35,062 nucleotides of DNA from Bacteroidales bacterium (GTDB lineage: Bacteria; Bacteroidota; Bacteroidia; Bacteroidales; UBA3663), in contig JAFZBE010000046.1 in assembly GCA_017561935.1 (NCBI GenBank), forward strand, positions 1 to 35,062, given 5' to 3'. Each line of letters begins with the position of its first letter. Within the stretch, counting starts at the first letter, position 1. The position numbers were made by a program, and so were the translations under genes. The notes beneath the pieces were generated by a model. The model saw only the letters and a list, made by a program, of their open reading frames with translations, was not told where the DNA came from and made no database searches. Positions 16,966-26,136 of the stretch are shown here, one piece after another.

Positions 16966-17563
16966 GGATTTCACGAAGTTTTTGATATGAGGGGAACTCT
17001 GCAATTTTTTCGGGATGCTCGACCAGAGGTCTCAAGCGTTTTGCCCAAGGACGGCAGTCGTCGTATTGCTCGCCTATCTTGATGTATTTCATGGCAAGAT
17101 CGTATTCATGGGTGATGATGGCTACTTCGGTGAGGCGTTTCAAGGCACGGCTGTTGGGACGTTCGTTACGCATGGCGACCATCGCATCGAAAGCAGCGCG
17201 ACGGGCCATATTGACCATGCCGAGCTGCAGGTAGATGTCGCTCATCATCAATGCCGAGGTTTCGCTACCCAAGACACCGTGGGAATCATCGAGGCACTTG
17301 TCGAGTTCGACACGGCTGCACTTGCCCAAGTGCCACGAAGCGAGGCGCACGACATTGTAGCAGGCTTCGGACTCAGTGGGTGTGAGCCGATTCTTCTCGA
17401 CAATCTTCGCCCATTGTTTCTGCTGCAGGAGCTGGTCGTACTCATGTTCCTCTTGTGTTCCATCGGCAATCTGAGGCGCACGGTGGCAACCACCGCAAAG
17501 GAGACACAGGAAGAACAGCAGAAGAAATGTTTGCCATCGGATAGCTAAAAGCCGTTTCATCAT
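16934..17563 (-). CDS. Small helical lipoprotein, TPR-like
   Basis: 209 residues with a signal peptide and lipobox LCGGC (C26), starting at M1 or M2. The mature part is all-helical: SALMMSDIYLQLGMVNMARRAAFDA and LKRLTEVAIITHEYDLAMKYI style repeats (key residues only) resemble the C-terminal part of the DUF6057 family, without the membrane segments of that family. It lies 112 bp after SusD, behind a hairpin, and overlaps the propeller gene, so it is likely an accessory surface or periplasmic component of the SusCD system. Function not recognised; the DUF6057 link is tentative. Confidence 0.6.
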   Translation of the reverse strand: MMKRLLAIRWQTFLLLFFLCLLCGGCHRAPQIADGTQEEHEYDQLLQQKQWAKIVEKNRLTPTESEACYNVVRLASWHLGKCSRVELDKCLDDSHGVLGSETSALMMSDIYLQLGMVNMARRAAFDAMVAMRNERPNSRALKRLTEVAIITHEYDLAMKYIKIGEQYDDCRPWAKRLRPLVEHPEKIAEFPSYQKLREIHDSKKDEFFL

Positions 17564-17596
17564 ATATAAATAAATATAGGATTAAGACAGAAAATA

Positions 17597-17624
17597 GAGT
17601 GCTGCATCTACCGACGCAGCACTC
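17597..17624 (-). terminator. Hairpin after SusD, terminator or attenuator
   Basis: Perfect 9-bp stem GAGTGCTGC (17597-17605) / GCAGCACTC (17616-17624), 10-nt loop, followed on the minus strand by TATTTTCTGTCTT. It sits between SusD and the downstream lipoprotein genes. The weak T-tract suggests partial termination that lowers expression of the distal genes. Confidence 0.6.
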
Positions 17625-17675
17625 ATTATTATTCTGATGTTGGTAGGATTATATTTCTATAAGCCTGGCACATCA

Positions 17676-19595
17676 TTAATTGCTTCCAACGTATGCCGGG
17701 TTCTGATCGCAAGCCTTGTTCTTATCGATCTCATCCTGTGGAATCGGCATATCCATCTTCAGGTCGTTGTATTCGTAGTCACGATTGGTCCAGGGCACAT
17801 CCTTCAGATCCTCAACGCTCTGCTTAGGATAGTTGGTCTTTACGTGGTCGGCCATGAAGCCAGACTTCTGCATATCCGGACGGAGACACCACTCGCAGTT
17901 GAACTCCTTACGGCGCTCGGTGTTAACAGCCACCTTCCAAACCTCTGAAGAGAAGCCCTTCTGAGCAGCATACTTGGTGTAGTAGGTCTTGGCATCCTCA
18001 ACAACAGCACCATTGCTGCCGAAAGGAATAGGATACTCGGTGCGTGTCTTGTAGAACATACCGCCATCATGCTCAGTCTCTTCACGACCAACCCAGTTTG
18101 CGAACTCGTTATAGTAAGGCAGGTACTTGGCAGTCAGAGCAGCCTCGTTGCCATCCTCGAGCAAACCGAAGGCACGATTACGCAGGGTGTTGATCTGTGC
18201 CCAGCCTTCAGCCTCGTTACCTGTACGGAAGCAGCATTCAGCATAGTCGAGCATTACGTTAGGCAGACGCTTCCAATAAATTGGTGTTGGGCTCCAGTGA
18301 CCGTCAGCCCAGCCCTTATAGTTAGCAGAAGCAGTACGCCACATCTTAGAACTCCAAATAGCAGGTGCCCATTCACCGTTGTTGAAGTGGAACTGCTTGG
18401 TAGCGGTACCAGACTGGCCCTTACCGAGAACCTCCTGCAGATAGGGGTTCACACCGTAAACAGCAGGCTCAATCCAGTCGGCATACTGAGGATCGTAGGC
18501 AGGATTCTCGGGATCGATCTGAGGAACAGCACCTGTGTAGCAGGAACCAACACGACGCTTGTCACCCTTCTCGTAGCAGGAGTACCACTCCCAAGAGAGG
18601 TAGAGTGAACCCCAACCGCCGTTCTCAGGACATGCGGTGTACCACTTGAGCATCAGCTTGGAGGTCAGGTTACCCCACTGGCCCCAGTTGGTACCTTCGT
18701 CAAGTTGCTCAACCCAGATAGCCTCGGGTCCCCATGCAGAAGCGGGATCCCACAGCGTGGTGAACGACTCATTCAGTTTGTATGTGCCACTGTTCAGAAT
18801 CTGCTTGAAGCAGTCTGCTGCCAGTTTGTAGCACTTCTCAGGTGTATCAGATGCGGGGTCGTTACCCTCATGAGGCTTCATATCGTTAGAACCATCAGAC
18901 ATACGATAAGCTTTCCACATGTAGGCATCTCCCAGATAAGCCAGAGCCATACCCTTAGTAGCACGGCCGTACTCGCCATCCAGAGGTTTCCAGTCAAGCT
19001 TTTCAGCAGCCTGCTTGAAGTCGTTGATGATGAAGTCCCACATCTCGGTATAGGTAGCTGCACGAGCCTTTTCAGGATCACCGAAGTTGTCTTCCTCAGT
19101 CAGCATAGGTACACGACCGAAAGTAGTAGCCAGCCAATGGTAGAAGAATCCACGGAGAGCCTGGCACTCACCTTCAAGGCTCTGACGAACGTTGGGAGAA
19201 AGATTCTCTGCATCCTTAATACCCACCATGTAAAGGTTGGCACGGACGATTCCATGATAAACATGCTTCCAACCGCTGAGGAGCTCGCTCGAGCCAGAGT
19301 TCCAAGCCTGTACGTTCCAGTTTTTATCCCAACCGGTGGCCTGGGTGTCGATTGTGGGATGACAACCTGTGAAGAGGTTGGGCTTGAAGCCCCAGTCTCC
19401 ATCGTAAGAGTCATTCGGGAACATCATATCGTAAACGCCGTTCAAGCCCTTCTTGGCATTGGCATCGTTCTCATACATGGCATCTGAAGAGACAATCTCA
19501 TATTGATCAACCTCCAGGAACTCATCGTTGTCGCAGGAGGTCAAACCGAACCCCATGAACAGCGCACTTCCGATAATGAAATATCTTGTCTTCAT
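17676..19595 (-). CDS. SusD/RagB-family glycan-binding lipoprotein
   Basis: 639 residues, somewhat long for the family. Lipobox GLTSC (C21) follows a short signal. The helical SusD core is evident: NANAKKGLNGVYDMMF near 45-60, LSPNVRQSLEGECQALRGFFYHWLATTFGRVP-type helix (key residues only) and the C-terminal NVMLDYAECCFRTG and ERRKEFNCEW blocks. Such proteins form the surface lid of the SusC transporter and bind oligosaccharides. The gene starts 46 bp after the SusC stop. The context of GH67, GH3, GH51 and XylB implies xylan-derived ligands. Confidence 0.93.
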   Translation of the reverse strand: MKTRYFIIGSALFMGFGLTSCDNDEFLEVDQYEIVSSDAMYENDANAKKGLNGVYDMMFPNDSYDGDWGFKPNLFTGCHPTIDTQATGWDKNWNVQAWNSGSSELLSGWKHVYHGIVRANLYMVGIKDAENLSPNVRQSLEGECQALRGFFYHWLATTFGRVPMLTEEDNFGDPEKARAATYTEMWDFIINDFKQAAEKLDWKPLDGEYGRATKGMALAYLGDAYMWKAYRMSDGSNDMKPHEGNDPASDTPEKCYKLAADCFKQILNSGTYKLNESFTTLWDPASAWGPEAIWVEQLDEGTNWGQWGNLTSKLMLKWYTACPENGGWGSLYLSWEWYSCYEKGDKRRVGSCYTGAVPQIDPENPAYDPQYADWIEPAVYGVNPYLQEVLGKGQSGTATKQFHFNNGEWAPAIWSSKMWRTASANYKGWADGHWSPTPIYWKRLPNVMLDYAECCFRTGNEAEGWAQINTLRNRAFGLLEDGNEAALTAKYLPYYNEFANWVGREETEHDGGMFYKTRTEYPIPFGSNGAVVEDAKTYYTKYAAQKGFSSEVWKVAVNTERRKEFNCEWCLRPDMQKSGFMADHVKTNYPKQSVEDLKDVPWTNRDYEYNDLKMDMPIPQDEIDKNKACDQNPAYVGSN

Positions 19596-19641
19596 ATCTG
19601 TTTACTTATAAATATTTCTAATTCTATTTATCACACAATAA

Positions 19642-22600
19642 TTAGAAGGTTACGTTGACACCACCCATGAAGGTACGTGGCTGTGGATAACGACCAGTGT
19701 CAAGACCAGTATAGAGAACAGAGCCGCTACCGCACTCAGGATCGCCATACTTGTTGTAGCCAGAGAAGGTGAACAGGTTGTTGACACCTACGTAAACACG
19801 GAACTTCTGAACAAAGAGGTTCTTTGCAATCTTCCTTGGCAGATTGTAACCAACCTGGAAATTAGCAATACGGAGGAAATCGCCGTTCTTCACCCACATG
19901 TCGCTGACACGGAAGTTGCGGTTGGAGTCGATGATAGACAGGCGTGGGAGCGAACCGCTACCATTACGGAAGGCTGCGTCATAAGACTCCTTCAGGATGT
20001 TAGGTGTGCACTGGTCATCAAGCTGACGCATAGAGCTCATCTTCATGGCTGAGTAAGACAGAATGTCCTGACCCAGAACACCGTACATATAGAGGTTGAA
20101 GTCGAAGTCCTTATAAGTAGCACCGATGTTCAGACCGAAGTTCAGCGTGGGGAAGCCGTTGCCGAGGATCTGGCGGTCGTTGGTATCAATTCTCTTATCG
20201 CCGTTGACATCCTTGAACTTCACATCACCAACTGCAAGAGGATGGTCGGTGTCAACCTTTGTCATTTCATCATTAGGAATGCGTGGATCGTCGGTTGGCA
20301 GCGATGCCAGGTAAGCGGCCAGATCAGCCTCATCCTTGATGATACCGTCGGTCACATAACCGAAGAATGAACCGATAGCCTCACCTTCCATGCTGATAGA
20401 GTGGTTGTTCCAGTCACCGTTACCGTCGATAGCACCTACCTGAGAACCATCAATATAGGCACCATTGCTAGAGCAGGTGGCATACAGAGGCTCACCATTA
20501 CCCATTCTCTTTACCTTATTCTTAATAGTAGAACCAGTCAGACGAGCGTTGAAGCCGAAGTCCTTATTGAACTGCTTGTGATAACCTACGGCAAACTCGA
20601 AGCCCTTGTTCTCAATCTCACCGTCGTTGGTGTAGATCTGAGTGTAACCTGCTGTCGGACGGAGCGGACGATAGAGAAGCAGATCCTTGGTGTTCTTGAC
20701 GAAGTAATCCAAAGTGATATCCCAGTCGTTCAGGAATGCAAAGTCGATACCGAAGTTGGTCATCTCAGTGGTCTCCCACTTCAGGTTGGTATCTACGAGG
20801 TCAGAAATCCAACCACCTTCACGCTGACGGTTGCCACCGAAGGCACCAGCATAACCTGGAGAAGTAGTATAGAAGTTGTAACCGCAGTTACCACCATCCA
20901 TGTTCAGGGCTGCGATAGACTTACCAGCAACACCACCTGCGTTACCTGTCTGACCCCAACCTACACGGAGCTTCAAATTGTCAACAAATTCGTTGTCCTT
21001 CAAGAATGGCTCCTCGCTGATACGCCAAGCACCAGCCACTGAGGGGAATGTACCCCAACGGTTACCACCACTGAAGTTAGAGCTACCGTCCTTACGGATG
21101 GTACCAGTAAGGATGTAACGGTCCAACAGGTTGTAAGTAGCACGGGCGAAATAAGAGATGGTATGCGTATCTGCATTGTAAGCACCATTACCCTGAATAT
21201 CATCGGGCTTGTTGCTCAAGCGGATGTTACGGTTAAAAGAAGAGTCGAAGTCACGGGCGCTAGCACTTACCCACTGGCCCCAAGACTTGCCAACCTCATT
21301 ACCGAGCATGACGGTCAGGTTGTGAATATCGTAGGTGAGATTATAGGTGAGGTAAGTTTGAACACCGAGGCTATAGCCGTGGCTATTGTTCAGAGAGAAA
21401 GCATAAGTCTGGTCTGAGCCAGAAGGAATCAACATCTCCTGCCACTGGCCGTTAATCTGGTTCCAACGCTCACGTCCACCAGTGAAGTCTGAACTGTTGT
21501 TACCCCAGTAGGTATAGGTGCCCTGGCTGCGGACATCGAGCTTGTGATGCTCGGTCTCCAGGAAAGTCAGGTCAACAAAGCCTGTGGTCTGGATACGGTC
21601 GTAACCGTTGCGAGCACGCTCGCTGTTTTCCATCTGCGTTGCGTATGGGTTAGCAGCGATAGAGGTGTTACCTTCCCATCCGTTAGGAGTCATCAGGTAA
21701 CCGGCACCGTATGTTCCGTCAGGATTAACGAGGTTGACATGAACCATACCTCTGCTTGGATCGTTCTGGTCGTAGTAGTCCAGCGTAGGAGTCATCGAAG
21801 CGAAGTCACGGAGAGAAGAAAGGTTCTGGTTGTTACCCATTCCAGCATTGGAACCATGGCTCTGGCTGTGAGTGTAGTTGATGTCACCACCGACCTCCAG
21901 GAACTTGTTCACCTTAGAAGATACGTTAGCACGTGTGGTGAAGCGCTGATAGTTGGTATTGATAACCAGACCATCGATGTCGTTGAAGCCGAACGAGATG
22001 TTGTACAAAGTCTTGTCGTTACCGCCGTTAACCGAAACGCCATAAACCTGCTTCAGGGCAGCACGAGTCATCTCCTTCTGCCAGTCAATTTCCTGTGCAC
22101 CGCTGGGGTTGTTCCAGAGCTGATTGATGAACATGGAGCCATCGTTGCTCTTGGCCTCCTTGATTGCAGTTGCATACTGGGTCAAACCCATCACGTCGAG
22201 GGTATAAGGCAGTGTCTGCAGACCCCAGTCGGCGGTAATGTTGATATTGGTGTGACCCCTCTGGCCATGCTTGGTGGTGATCATGACAACACCGTTGGCA
22301 CCAGCCGAACCGTAGATTGCGGTGGCGGAAGCGTCCTTCAAGATCTCGATACGCTCGATGTCGGCGGGATTCACAAAGTCGGCGCTGTTGCCAACCTGAA
22401 CACCATCGACAACGTAGAGAGGAGAGGCATCGCCATTGATGGTGCCGATACCACGGATGCGGATGGCAGTCTTTCCGTCAGGAGAACCGTCCTGCTGAGA
22501 AACCATCACACCAGCGGCTGCACCCTGCAGGGCCTGACCGATGTTCTGAGGAACACGCTTCATCACAGCATCCTGGTCAACGGTAGCAACCGATCCAGAG

Positions 22601-22977
22601 ATGTCGCTCTTTCTCATCGTACCATAACCAACGACTACTACGTCCTCAAGGGCGCGGCGGTCCTCCTCAAGGGTGACCTTCATGCCGTTCTGAGCAGGAA
22701 GCTCCTGTGCGAGATAGCCGATGAACGAGAAATGCAGTTTTGCGCCTGCAGGCACATTGATTGAGAAGTTACCATTGAGATCCGTAATGGTACCGTTGGT
22801 CGTTCCAGACTGAACGACGTTAGCGCCAGTGACGGGCTCTCCCAGGTCATCCAACACTTGTCCCCGAATAGTCACATTCTGAGCAATGACCATCACTGGG
22901 AACATCACGAGCAATACGAGGGCATACAACATGTTGCATGCTCGATTCCCGAACAAAGATTGACAGGTGATTTTCAT
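19642..22977 (-). CDS. SusC/RagA-family TonB-dependent outer-membrane transporter
   Basis: 1111 residues from MKITCQSL. The 21 extra residues of the longer frame are untypical, and the ATG at 22977 is followed by a good signal peptide ending MVIAQ. An N-terminal carboxypeptidase-D-like domain (about 34-105; VTIRGQVLDDLGEPVTGANV as anchor), a TonB-contact and plug region (VVVVGYGTMRKSDISGSV; IRIRGIGT; LYVVDGVQ; ASATAIYGSAGANGVVMITT) and a large barrel ending in NVTF follow. It imports oligosaccharides across the outer membrane together with SusD. A promoter and possible operator lie directly upstream. It is first in the operon SusC-SusD-lipoprotein-propeller. Confidence 0.95.
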   Translation of the reverse strand: MKITCQSLFGNRACNMLYALVLLVMFPVMVIAQNVTIRGQVLDDLGEPVTGANVVQSGTTNGTITDLNGNFSINVPAGAKLHFSFIGYLAQELPAQNGMKVTLEEDRRALEDVVVVGYGTMRKSDISGSVATVDQDAVMKRVPQNIGQALQGAAAGVMVSQQDGSPDGKTAIRIRGIGTINGDASPLYVVDGVQVGNSADFVNPADIERIEILKDASATAIYGSAGANGVVMITTKHGQRGHTNINITADWGLQTLPYTLDVMGLTQYATAIKEAKSNDGSMFINQLWNNPSGAQEIDWQKEMTRAALKQVYGVSVNGGNDKTLYNISFGFNDIDGLVINTNYQRFTTRANVSSKVNKFLEVGGDINYTHSQSHGSNAGMGNNQNLSSLRDFASMTPTLDYYDQNDPSRGMVHVNLVNPDGTYGAGYLMTPNGWEGNTSIAANPYATQMENSERARNGYDRIQTTGFVDLTFLETEHHKLDVRSQGTYTYWGNNSSDFTGGRERWNQINGQWQEMLIPSGSDQTYAFSLNNSHGYSLGVQTYLTYNLTYDIHNLTVMLGNEVGKSWGQWVSASARDFDSSFNRNIRLSNKPDDIQGNGAYNADTHTISYFARATYNLLDRYILTGTIRKDGSSNFSGGNRWGTFPSVAGAWRISEEPFLKDNEFVDNLKLRVGWGQTGNAGGVAGKSIAALNMDGGNCGYNFYTTSPGYAGAFGGNRQREGGWISDLVDTNLKWETTEMTNFGIDFAFLNDWDITLDYFVKNTKDLLLYRPLRPTAGYTQIYTNDGEIENKGFEFAVGYHKQFNKDFGFNARLTGSTIKNKVKRMGNGEPLYATCSSNGAYIDGSQVGAIDGNGDWNNHSISMEGEAIGSFFGYVTDGIIKDEADLAAYLASLPTDDPRIPNDEMTKVDTDHPLAVGDVKFKDVNGDKRIDTNDRQILGNGFPTLNFGLNIGATYKDFDFNLYMYGVLGQDILSYSAMKMSSMRQLDDQCTPNILKESYDAAFRNGSGSLPRLSIIDSNRNFRVSDMWVKNGDFLRIANFQVGYNLPRKIAKNLFVQKFRVYVGVNNLFTFSGYNKYGDPECGSGSVLYTGLDTGRYPQPRTFMGGVNVTF

Positions 22978-23064
22978 AAATAATGTTTTTAAATGAAATT
23001 GTATGTAATTGTAAAAGTGGTTGTACGTATATGATAGCACTCAACAATAGCATGGAAATACTGA

Positions 23065-23129
23065 ACCGAGCATATATTCGGTGCAAATTTCCGACTGCAA
23101 ACATAGCGCATTTTTTTCGGAATTCCAAA
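23065..23129 (-). promoter_or_regulatory. Promoter of the SusCD operon with palindrome at the start site
   Basis: On the minus strand TTTG (23129-23126), exactly 20 bp, TATGTTTG (23105-23098). A small inverted repeat ACCGA-8 nt-TCGGT (23065-23082) covers the region just after the expected transcription start and may be an operator. The leader to the SusC ATG is about 110 nt. Confidence 0.78.
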
Positions 23130-23670
23130 ATTTTTCTTTTAACTTTTTTAAGAATTTGACGATTTGGACGCAACAATAGGATATTTGTAACAAAATAGGG
23201 GGTGTTTATGGAGTCTTAAACTAAAGGAATTGCAATAATTTCACGTTTGAAAGGACACAATCCACGTAAAAAGAATTTAACACGATGCAAGGTATTTTTT
23301 TACCACACATTTATATATATAATAATGGAAAGCTTGTAACGATTTGGATCAAAACACAGATTCCGAAATTAACTTATTGTACTATTTAGGTATTATCCCC
23401 AGTCGATGAAAAAGAATATGAAATCGAAGGGAAATGAATATACTGCCCAAACTCGTCACCCATCAACAACGGCGGCTTCTATTTCAACATTTTGAGATAA
23501 TAATCCGACGAAAATTCGGAGTTAATGATTTTTAACATTGCCGCTTATTGTATATGTTACGATATACTCGCAGCCCTTTGTTTTCAATACTTTATATAAC
23601 AATAAGTCTCGCTTATTGTACAAAAACCGATAACCCCAGAAAAGATACCATAAAAATAATGTCGAAAAAA
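23130..23670. other. Divergent intergenic region with repeated operator-like sites
   Basis: No gene is supported here. Two 23-bp direct repeats share CGCTTATTGTA and a 3' CGATA: 23542-23564 and 23610-23632. The second overlaps a perfect inverted repeat ACAATAAG-TCTCG-CTTATTGT (23599-23619). A related ACTTATTGTACTA lies at 23372. They lie upstream of the regulator promoter and are candidate binding sites for the Nudix regulator controlling both directions. Confidence 0.5.
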
Positions 23671-23702
23671 TTTGGCTGGAAGTGAAAAAGATATTATCTT
23701 TG
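23671..23702 (+). promoter_or_regulatory. Promoter of the Nudix regulator-xylulokinase operon
   Basis: TTTG (23671-23674), 20-bp spacer, TATCTTTG (23695-23702): full match to the Bacteroidetes pattern. The leader to the ATG at 23786 is about 75 nt. Confidence 0.85.
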
Positions 23703-23785
23703 CATCGCAAATCAACACTGAGCAAGTAACACTTATATAGGTTTGCGCTCGATTTACATTATCTAATTCCAATCCACCGATCAAC

Positions 23786-24502
23786 ATGGACAAGGATGCT
23801 CTGAACTTCGACCCGCACGTCTCGGTAGACTGCGTGATACTCGGCTTTGATGGCGATTCACTTCAGGTGCTCCTATCCCGTCGTGGCAATGAGGTGCCCG
23901 AAGAGCAATACAACAACCTCAAGCTCCCAGGGCGCCTCTTGCACACGGACGAAGATTTGGACGAAGCAGCCCTCGACATCATCACCAGTGTAACAGGCAA
24001 ATGTCACCCACTCGTCAAGCAATTCCGTGCTTACGGCTCCCCTTCCCGCACCTCCAATCCGAAAGATGTGCTTTGGCTTGAGACGGCCATCAAACAGAAG
24101 ATTGGCCGTATCGTCACCATCTCCTACCTGTCGCTGATGCGCATCACCAACCGCACTCCACATCGCAAAGATGCGGAAACACTAGCATCGTACCCCGACA
24201 AGGCATGGTATCCGGTACAGGATCTTCCACAACTTGCCTTTGACCACAACCTCATCATCCAGGACACCCTTCAGGAATTATACCGGATGGCAGGTCAGCA
24301 GCCGCAGATGCTCTTTGAGATGATGCCTGCCAAGTTTACAGCGGCCCAGTTGCGCCGACTGCACGAGCAGGTGAGCGGTAAGAAGATTGATGTCCGCAAC
24401 TTCGCCAAGCTTGTTATGAACAAGCCTTACATTGTGCCCCTCAACGAATGGGAACAGAATGTAAGCCACAGAGCCGCTCGCTTCTATCGTTTCAAGCCAT
24501 AG
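23786..24502 (+). CDS. xylR: Nudix-related sugar regulator (NrtR/AraR/XylR type)
   Basis: 238 residues. The N-terminal two thirds are a Nudix-like fold (SVDCVILGFDGDSLQVLLSRRG, key residues only). The Nudix box is degenerate (PGRLLHTDEDLDEAALDII lacks the REUXEE core), as in NrtR-type regulators that bind sugars instead of hydrolysing nucleotides. The C-terminal part (about 165-238; FTAAQLRRLHEQVSGKKIDVRNFAKLV) is the winged HTH typical of this group. The close relative AraR of Bacteroides thetaiotaomicron controls arabinose use. Here the gene precedes xylulokinase by 75 bp, which favours a xylose regulator. It likely also acts on the divergent SusCD promoter. The xylR symbol is by context. 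Confidence 0.82.
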   Translation: MDKDALNFDPHVSVDCVILGFDGDSLQVLLSRRGNEVPEEQYNNLKLPGRLLHTDEDLDEAALDIITSVTGKCHPLVKQFRAYGSPSRTSNPKDVLWLETAIKQKIGRIVTISYLSLMRITNRTPHRKDAETLASYPDKAWYPVQDLPQLAFDHNLIIQDTLQELYRMAGQQPQMLFEMMPAKFTAAQLRRLHEQVSGKKIDVRNFAKLVMNKPYIVPLNEWEQNVSHRAARFYRFKP

Positions 24503-24577
24503 ACATGGTTTGGACACGAACACTTGTCTAAACATGTCATCTAACTCACATCTTCAAACCATTAACTATAACAAATT

Positions 24578-26059
24578 ATGAATCTACTGTTAGGATATGA
24601 CGTGGGCACGTCATCAGTAAAAGCCTCTCTCGTCGATGCACAGACCGGACAGACCATAGCAAGTGCACAGTACCCCGACGCTGAAGCTCCAATCCTTGCC
24701 AAGCAAGCAGGATGGGCCGAACAGGAGCCTGAGATGTGGTGGGACGAGCTCGTTCAAGCCACCAAACGTGTAGCTGAGAAGGCTGCCGCAGTATCTTCAC
24801 TTAAGGAAGTCAAGGCCATCGGCATCTCGTATCAGATGCATGGCTTGGTTTGCGTTGACAAGGACGGCAAACCTTTGCGTCCAGCCATTATCTGGTGCGA
24901 TGGTCGCGCCGTGCCTTATGGCAATGCTGCCTTCAATGCCATCGGCGGCGACAAATGCCTCAGCCATCTGCTCAACAGTCCCGGCAACTTCACAGCCGCC
25001 AAGCTGGCTTGGGTAAAAGAGAACGAGCCGGAACTCTTCGAGAAGATTTATAAGATCATGCTCCCCGGCGATTATATCGCTATGCGACTCTCGGGTGGTG
25101 ACAAGAAAACCACCATCTCTGGACTCTCGGAAGGTATGTTCTGGGACTTCAAGAACAATGAGGTCTCGAAAGATGTGATGAACTATTTCGGCTTCCCCGA
25201 GTCAGTCATCGCTGATATCGTTCCCACTTTCTCGATACAGAGCCGTGTCTGCAAAGCCATTGCCGACGAACTGGGACTGCCCGAAGGCACCCCCATCAGC
25301 TATCGTGGCGGCGACCAGCCGAACAATGCCCTTTCGCTCAATGTGATGAAGCCAGGCGAAGTGGCAGCTACCGGCGGCACTTCAGGCGTGGTCTATGGCG
25401 TACTCGGCGATGTCAACTATGATTCACTCAGCCGTGTCAATACTTTTGCACATGTCAATCACAACCAGCCCGACACCCGCCTTGGCGTACTCCTTTGCAT
25501 CAACGGCACTGGCATCCTCAATGCTTGGGTGAAACGTACCATCGCTCCCGAGGGCATCAGCTACAGCGCAATGAACGATCTGGCCGAGAGTGTTCCCGTG
25601 GGTGCTGAAGGCCTCAGCGTCATCCCATTTGGCAATGGTGCCGAACGTGTACTCCAGAACGTTAACCGTGGTGCCAGCCTTCATGGCATAAACTTCAACA
25701 TCCATAAGAAGGCGCATATCATCCGTGCCGCCCAAGAAGGTATCGCATTCTCATTTGCCTACGGCATGGAAATCATGGCAGGCATGGGCATGGACATCAA
25801 GACCATCAAGGCCGGTCACGCCAACCTCTTCCTTTCGCCACTCTTCCGCCGCACCTTGGCAGCAGTGACGGGCGCAAGCATCGAACTCTACGAAACCGAC
25901 GGCTCAGTGGGCGCAGCTTACGGTGCCGGCATCGGTGCTGGCATCTATAAGGACAGTGACGATGCTTTCAAGACCTTGAAGCACATTGCCACAGAGAATC
26001 CCGTCGAAGATGTTGCAGCTTACAAGGAGGCCTACGAGCGCTGGAAGGCTTGTCTGTAA
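24578..26059 (+). CDS. xylB: Xylulokinase (FGGY family)
   Basis: 493 residues, full length. Phosphorylates D-xylulose with ATP to give xylulose 5-phosphate for the pentose phosphate pathway; cytoplasmic. The N-terminal phosphate loop GYDVGTSSVK contains D8. SYQMHGL (about 84-90) is the xylulokinase-type substrate motif. RGGDQPNN contains D246, the expected catalytic base. A C-terminal ATP-site glycine run is seen (GSVGAAYGAGIGAG). It lies 75 bp after the regulator. That gap contains an inverted repeat GACATG/CATGTC (24502-24538). Xylose isomerase is not in the window. Confidence 0.93.
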   Translation: MNLLLGYDVGTSSVKASLVDAQTGQTIASAQYPDAEAPILAKQAGWAEQEPEMWWDELVQATKRVAEKAAAVSSLKEVKAIGISYQMHGLVCVDKDGKPLRPAIIWCDGRAVPYGNAAFNAIGGDKCLSHLLNSPGNFTAAKLAWVKENEPELFEKIYKIMLPGDYIAMRLSGGDKKTTISGLSEGMFWDFKNNEVSKDVMNYFGFPESVIADIVPTFSIQSRVCKAIADELGLPEGTPISYRGGDQPNNALSLNVMKPGEVAATGGTSGVVYGVLGDVNYDSLSRVNTFAHVNHNQPDTRLGVLLCINGTGILNAWVKRTIAPEGISYSAMNDLAESVPVGAEGLSVIPFGNGAERVLQNVNRGASLHGINFNIHKKAHIIRAAQEGIAFSFAYGMEIMAGMGMDIKTIKAGHANLFLSPLFRRTLAAVTGASIELYETDGSVGAAYGAGIGAGIYKDSDDAFKTLKHIATENPVEDVAAYKEAYERWKACL

Positions 26060-26088
26060 ACTATTGTTTGCCTTAACCCATATCCATA

Positions 26089-26130
26089 GAAAGGGAGCCG
26101 TAATGACTCCCTTTCACCATATCTTTTTTT
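26089..26130 (+). terminator. Terminator after xylulokinase
   Basis: Stem GAAAGGGAG (26089-26097) / CTCCCTTTC (26107-26115), 9-nt loop, then ACCATATC and T7 (26124-26130). The T-run is shifted by eight bases, so read-through into the next gene is possible. No promoter is visible for that gene. Confidence 0.7.
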
Positions 26131-26136
26131 GGTACA

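Noticed and set aside
21544..22764. 406-codon open frame on the plus strand
   Set aside because: Antisense to a well-conserved SusC; no recognisable protein features.
24502..24538. Terminator between regulator and xylB
   Set aside because: Inverted repeat is short with a large loop and no T-tract; the genes are likely co-transcribed.
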